NCBI GenBank assembly: GCA_017451645.1 | Contig: JAFTNZ010000009.1 | Location: forward strand, 1 to 64,000 | Origin: Bacteroidaceae bacterium | GTDB lineage: Bacteria; Bacteroidota; Bacteroidia; Bacteroidales; Bacteroidaceae | Length of the DNA stretch: 64,000 bases | Reading direction: 5' to 3' | Shown: positions 62,200-64,000 of the stretch, piece by piece | Position numbering within the stretch: position 1 is the first letter of the stretch | Layout: the number at the start of each line of letters is the position of its first letter | Notes under the pieces: generated by a model | Database searches by the model: none | What the model saw: only the letters and a program-made list of their open reading frames with translations | Told to the model about the DNA's origin: nothing | Translations under genes and position numbers: made by a program

Positions 62200-63501
62200 A
62201 TGATAAAAATGATTTTCAAACAACTGTGGAACCAGCGGCGACAAAACGGCTGGATTCTGCTGGAACTGACCGTCATCACCTTCTTCATCTTCACCACTTC
62301 GGTGGAGGTAGTAAGGGGGTTGGCCGATTACGCCCTGCCCAACGGATATGAGAAAGAGGGAGCCTATTGTCTGCAACTGAAAGAGGACAAGGCATACAGT
62401 TTCAAATACGATGTGAAGGAAGACAAAGCGAAAGACTCAATCTTCCACGCCAACTTCAACCAACTGCTGCTGGCCATCAAAGGATGCCCTGAGGTGGAGG
62501 CCGTGGCTGTAACCAACCAACACTCTTTCCCCGGTTCGGGCTCACAGACGGCGTTAGCTATGTATCCGGAAGACAGTACGTTCACTCCTTTAAATACAGT
62601 GCGATACCGCACCTACCTTGCTGATGGCACGGACTTCATCAAGGCATACGGCCTGACCGACGCCCACACCGGCGAACTGATGCAACTACCCGAACGCATC
62701 CACGAAGGCAGGAAGGTGATTGTCTCCGCCTCATTTGCCAGATATATGTTCGGCACTATCGATGTGGTGGGAAAGGGTATCGGAAAAGTCCATAATCCAA
62801 GTGGAAAAGACCTGCAGGAGATTGTGGGTGTCTATCAAGACTTCAAGCGTACCGACTTTCAGGTTGGCTACCCTTCAATACTCACCATCAACACAAAAAT
62901 GAAAGGACAAAACCCGTTTGACCACTTCATCATCTACCGCCTGAAGGAAGGAGTGGATGGCAATGCCTTCGAAAAGAAGGTAATGAACGAGATTGCTCCC
63001 CGCTTTGCCAACACCCCCACGGTGATTCAAGGCATCGAGAGCTTCGAAGAAAGCCTCAACTGGTATAACGACATCATCGGTGTCTATAACCACTTGCGCT
63101 ACACCGCCGTGATGCTCTTCTTCGTGCTGCTCTGTGTCTTCCTCGGCATGACGGGAACGTTCTGGGTGCGCTGTCGGGCACGCCGTCAGGATATTGGGCT
63201 GATGCGCAGCATCGGAGCCTCGCAGGCCACCATCACCCGCCAGTTTATGACGGAGGCGTGGATGCTGGTCACCATCGGCTTTCTCATTGCCCAACCGCTC
63301 ATCATCCACTATATCCACGGACTGAAGTGGAACGTCATCGACCTCACCGCCCACTATTGGCAGGACAGCAAAACGTGGCTCACCCTCGCCACCGATGCAC
63401 TCATCTACATCCTGATGATGCTGATTGCCCTGCTCGGCACGTGGTTTCCCGTGAAACAGGCATCCAAAGACTTGCCGGCGGAGGCGCTGAGGGATGAGTA
63501 A
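62200..63501 (+). CDS. FtsX/MacB-type ABC permease, second copy
   Basis: A 433-residue permease of the same plan as its neighbour but divergent in sequence: helix ~22-42, periplasmic domain with IPERIHEGRKVIVSASFARYMFG-like MacB parts, and three C-terminal helices. RARRQDIGLMRSIGASQATITRQ (~322-344) is the coupling segment. It follows the first permease by 21 bp with no repeat between. Two permeases suggest a heterodimer. Confidence 0.9.
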   Translation: MIKMIFKQLWNQRRQNGWILLELTVITFFIFTTSVEVVRGLADYALPNGYEKEGAYCLQLKEDKAYSFKYDVKEDKAKDSIFHANFNQLLLAIKGCPEVEAVAVTNQHSFPGSGSQTALAMYPEDSTFTPLNTVRYRTYLADGTDFIKAYGLTDAHTGELMQLPERIHEGRKVIVSASFARYMFGTIDVVGKGIGKVHNPSGKDLQEIVGVYQDFKRTDFQVGYPSILTINTKMKGQNPFDHFIIYRLKEGVDGNAFEKKVMNEIAPRFANTPTVIQGIESFEESLNWYNDIIGVYNHLRYTAVMLFFVLLCVFLGMTGTFWVRCRARRQDIGLMRSIGASQATITRQFMTEAWMLVTIGFLIAQPLIIHYIHGLKWNVIDLTAHYWQDSKTWLTLATDALIYILMMLIALLGTWFPVKQASKDLPAEALRDE

Positions 63502-63523
63502 AGGAAGACCCTCCAAAACGGGA

Positions 63524-63646
63524 GACCCTCCCTAACCCTCCCTGTGAGGGAGGGGATCGGATAGTGAAATACTCATAAATAAACAATAAACAAACAACGG
63601 ACTCTATCTGAGTTCCCTCCCTCACAGGGAGGGTCAGGGAGGGTCC
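63524..63646. repeat. 123-bp palindromic element between the second permease and ATPase genes
   Basis: Arms at 63524-63554 and 63615-63645 are inverted copies. The left arm is identical to that at 60754-60784; the right differs from its partner at a few bases. The middle is longer but shares ATAAATAAACAA and TCTATCTGAGTT. A partial arm copy (GAAGACCCTCC) precedes it at 63505. Confidence 0.85.
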
Positions 63647-63665
63647 AATAAAAACCTAAAATAAT

Positions 63666-64000
63666 ATGTCAATCATCAAACTTACCGGTATCAACAAGAT
63701 ATACCGCACCAACGAGATAGAAACCCAGGCACTGGAAAACGTGAATCTGGAAGTAGAGAAAGGCGAATTCCTCAGCATCATGGGGCCTTCGGGATGTGGC
63801 AAATCCACGCTACTCAACATCATCGGCCTGCTGGACAAAGCTACAAGCGGCACCATCGAACTGTGTGGCACCGAGGCCATGACACTGAAGGACAAGGAGC
63901 TGGCCGAGTTCCGCAACCATCGGTTGGGATTCATCTTCCAATCGTTCCACCTGGTAAACTCGCTGAATGTCATCGACAATGTGGAACTGCCCTTGCTCTA
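63666..64000 (+). CDS. MacB-type ABC exporter ATPase, cut by the window end
   Basis: The first 111 codons of an ATPase of the LolD/MacB class. Walker A GPSGCGKST is at 40-48 and the Q loop Gln92 in FIFQSFHLV; the signature and Walker B motifs lie beyond the window. MSIIKLTGINKIYRTNEIET is a typical start. It powers the two permeases upstream. Confidence 0.93.
   Translation, partial: MSIIKLTGINKIYRTNEIETQALENVNLEVEKGEFLSIMGPSGCGKSTLLNIIGLLDKATSGTIELCGTEAMTLKDKELAEFRNHRLGFIFQSFHLVNSLNVIDNVELPLL

Overview
The window is chromosomal DNA from a member of the Bacteroidales, most likely Bacteroides or a close relative. Evidence: two SusC/SusD pairs, many lipoproteins with acidic residues right after the lipid cysteine, typical Bacteroidetes families (DUF4105, DUF4302, DUF6029, NigD-like, Omp28), and promoters of the TTTG / TAnnTTTG type. 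Species cannot be fixed from the sequence. No rRNA, tRNA, CRISPR array, intact transposase or prophage was found.

Layout. (1) 1-5.6 kb: a DUF4373-type protein, then a fucose block: GH95 alpha-L-fucosidase, a RhaM/FucM-like sugar mutarotase and a GH29 alpha-L-fucosidase. (2) 5.6-31.8 kb: housekeeping genes: a glycosyltransferase, efp, rpmH, a PASTA protein, an RluD-type pseudouridine synthase, ddl, an acyltransferase, secA, murF, a YfhO-type membrane protein, mtn-luxS, psd-pssA and dnaE. (3) 31.8-44.9 kb, minus strand: a nine-gene SusCD operon with no carbohydrate enzyme; it encodes a TlpA-like thioredoxin, a DUF6029 barrel, an Omp28-type CxxC lipoprotein, SusC, SusD, an HExxH lipoprotein, a DUF4302 lipoprotein and a BACON-like secreted protein. 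The content suits peptide or protein uptake. (4) 45.0-59.0 kb, plus strand: a 1264-residue surface protein, then a small pectin locus: a two-domain rhamnogalacturonan acetylesterase, SusC, SusD, a surface lipoprotein and a PL1 pectate lyase. (5) 59.1-64.0 kb: a MacAB-like exporter operon (HlyD adaptor, two FtsX-type permeases, ATPase cut by the window edge) behind a clear sigma-54 promoter with an upstream palindromic activator site.

Main points of interest. A G/C-rich palindromic element of about 110-180 bp occurs four times. Two copies straddle gene borders so that the downstream genes (ddl and the acyltransferase) must be translated through it, giving both proteins the peptide HSTPLPHREG near the N terminus. 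Two more copies lie inside the exporter operon. An alkaline-phosphatase-fold protein encoded next to secA has lost nearly all metal and catalytic residues and looks like a pseudoenzyme; it overlaps a DUF4105 gene. Four imperfect palindromes spaced exactly 21 bp apart lie upstream of the sigma-54 operon. A perfect 22-bp inverted repeat after dnaE looks like two abutted IS ends and probably acts as a two-way terminator.

Functions are assigned by reading motifs and family resemblance; no database search was run.
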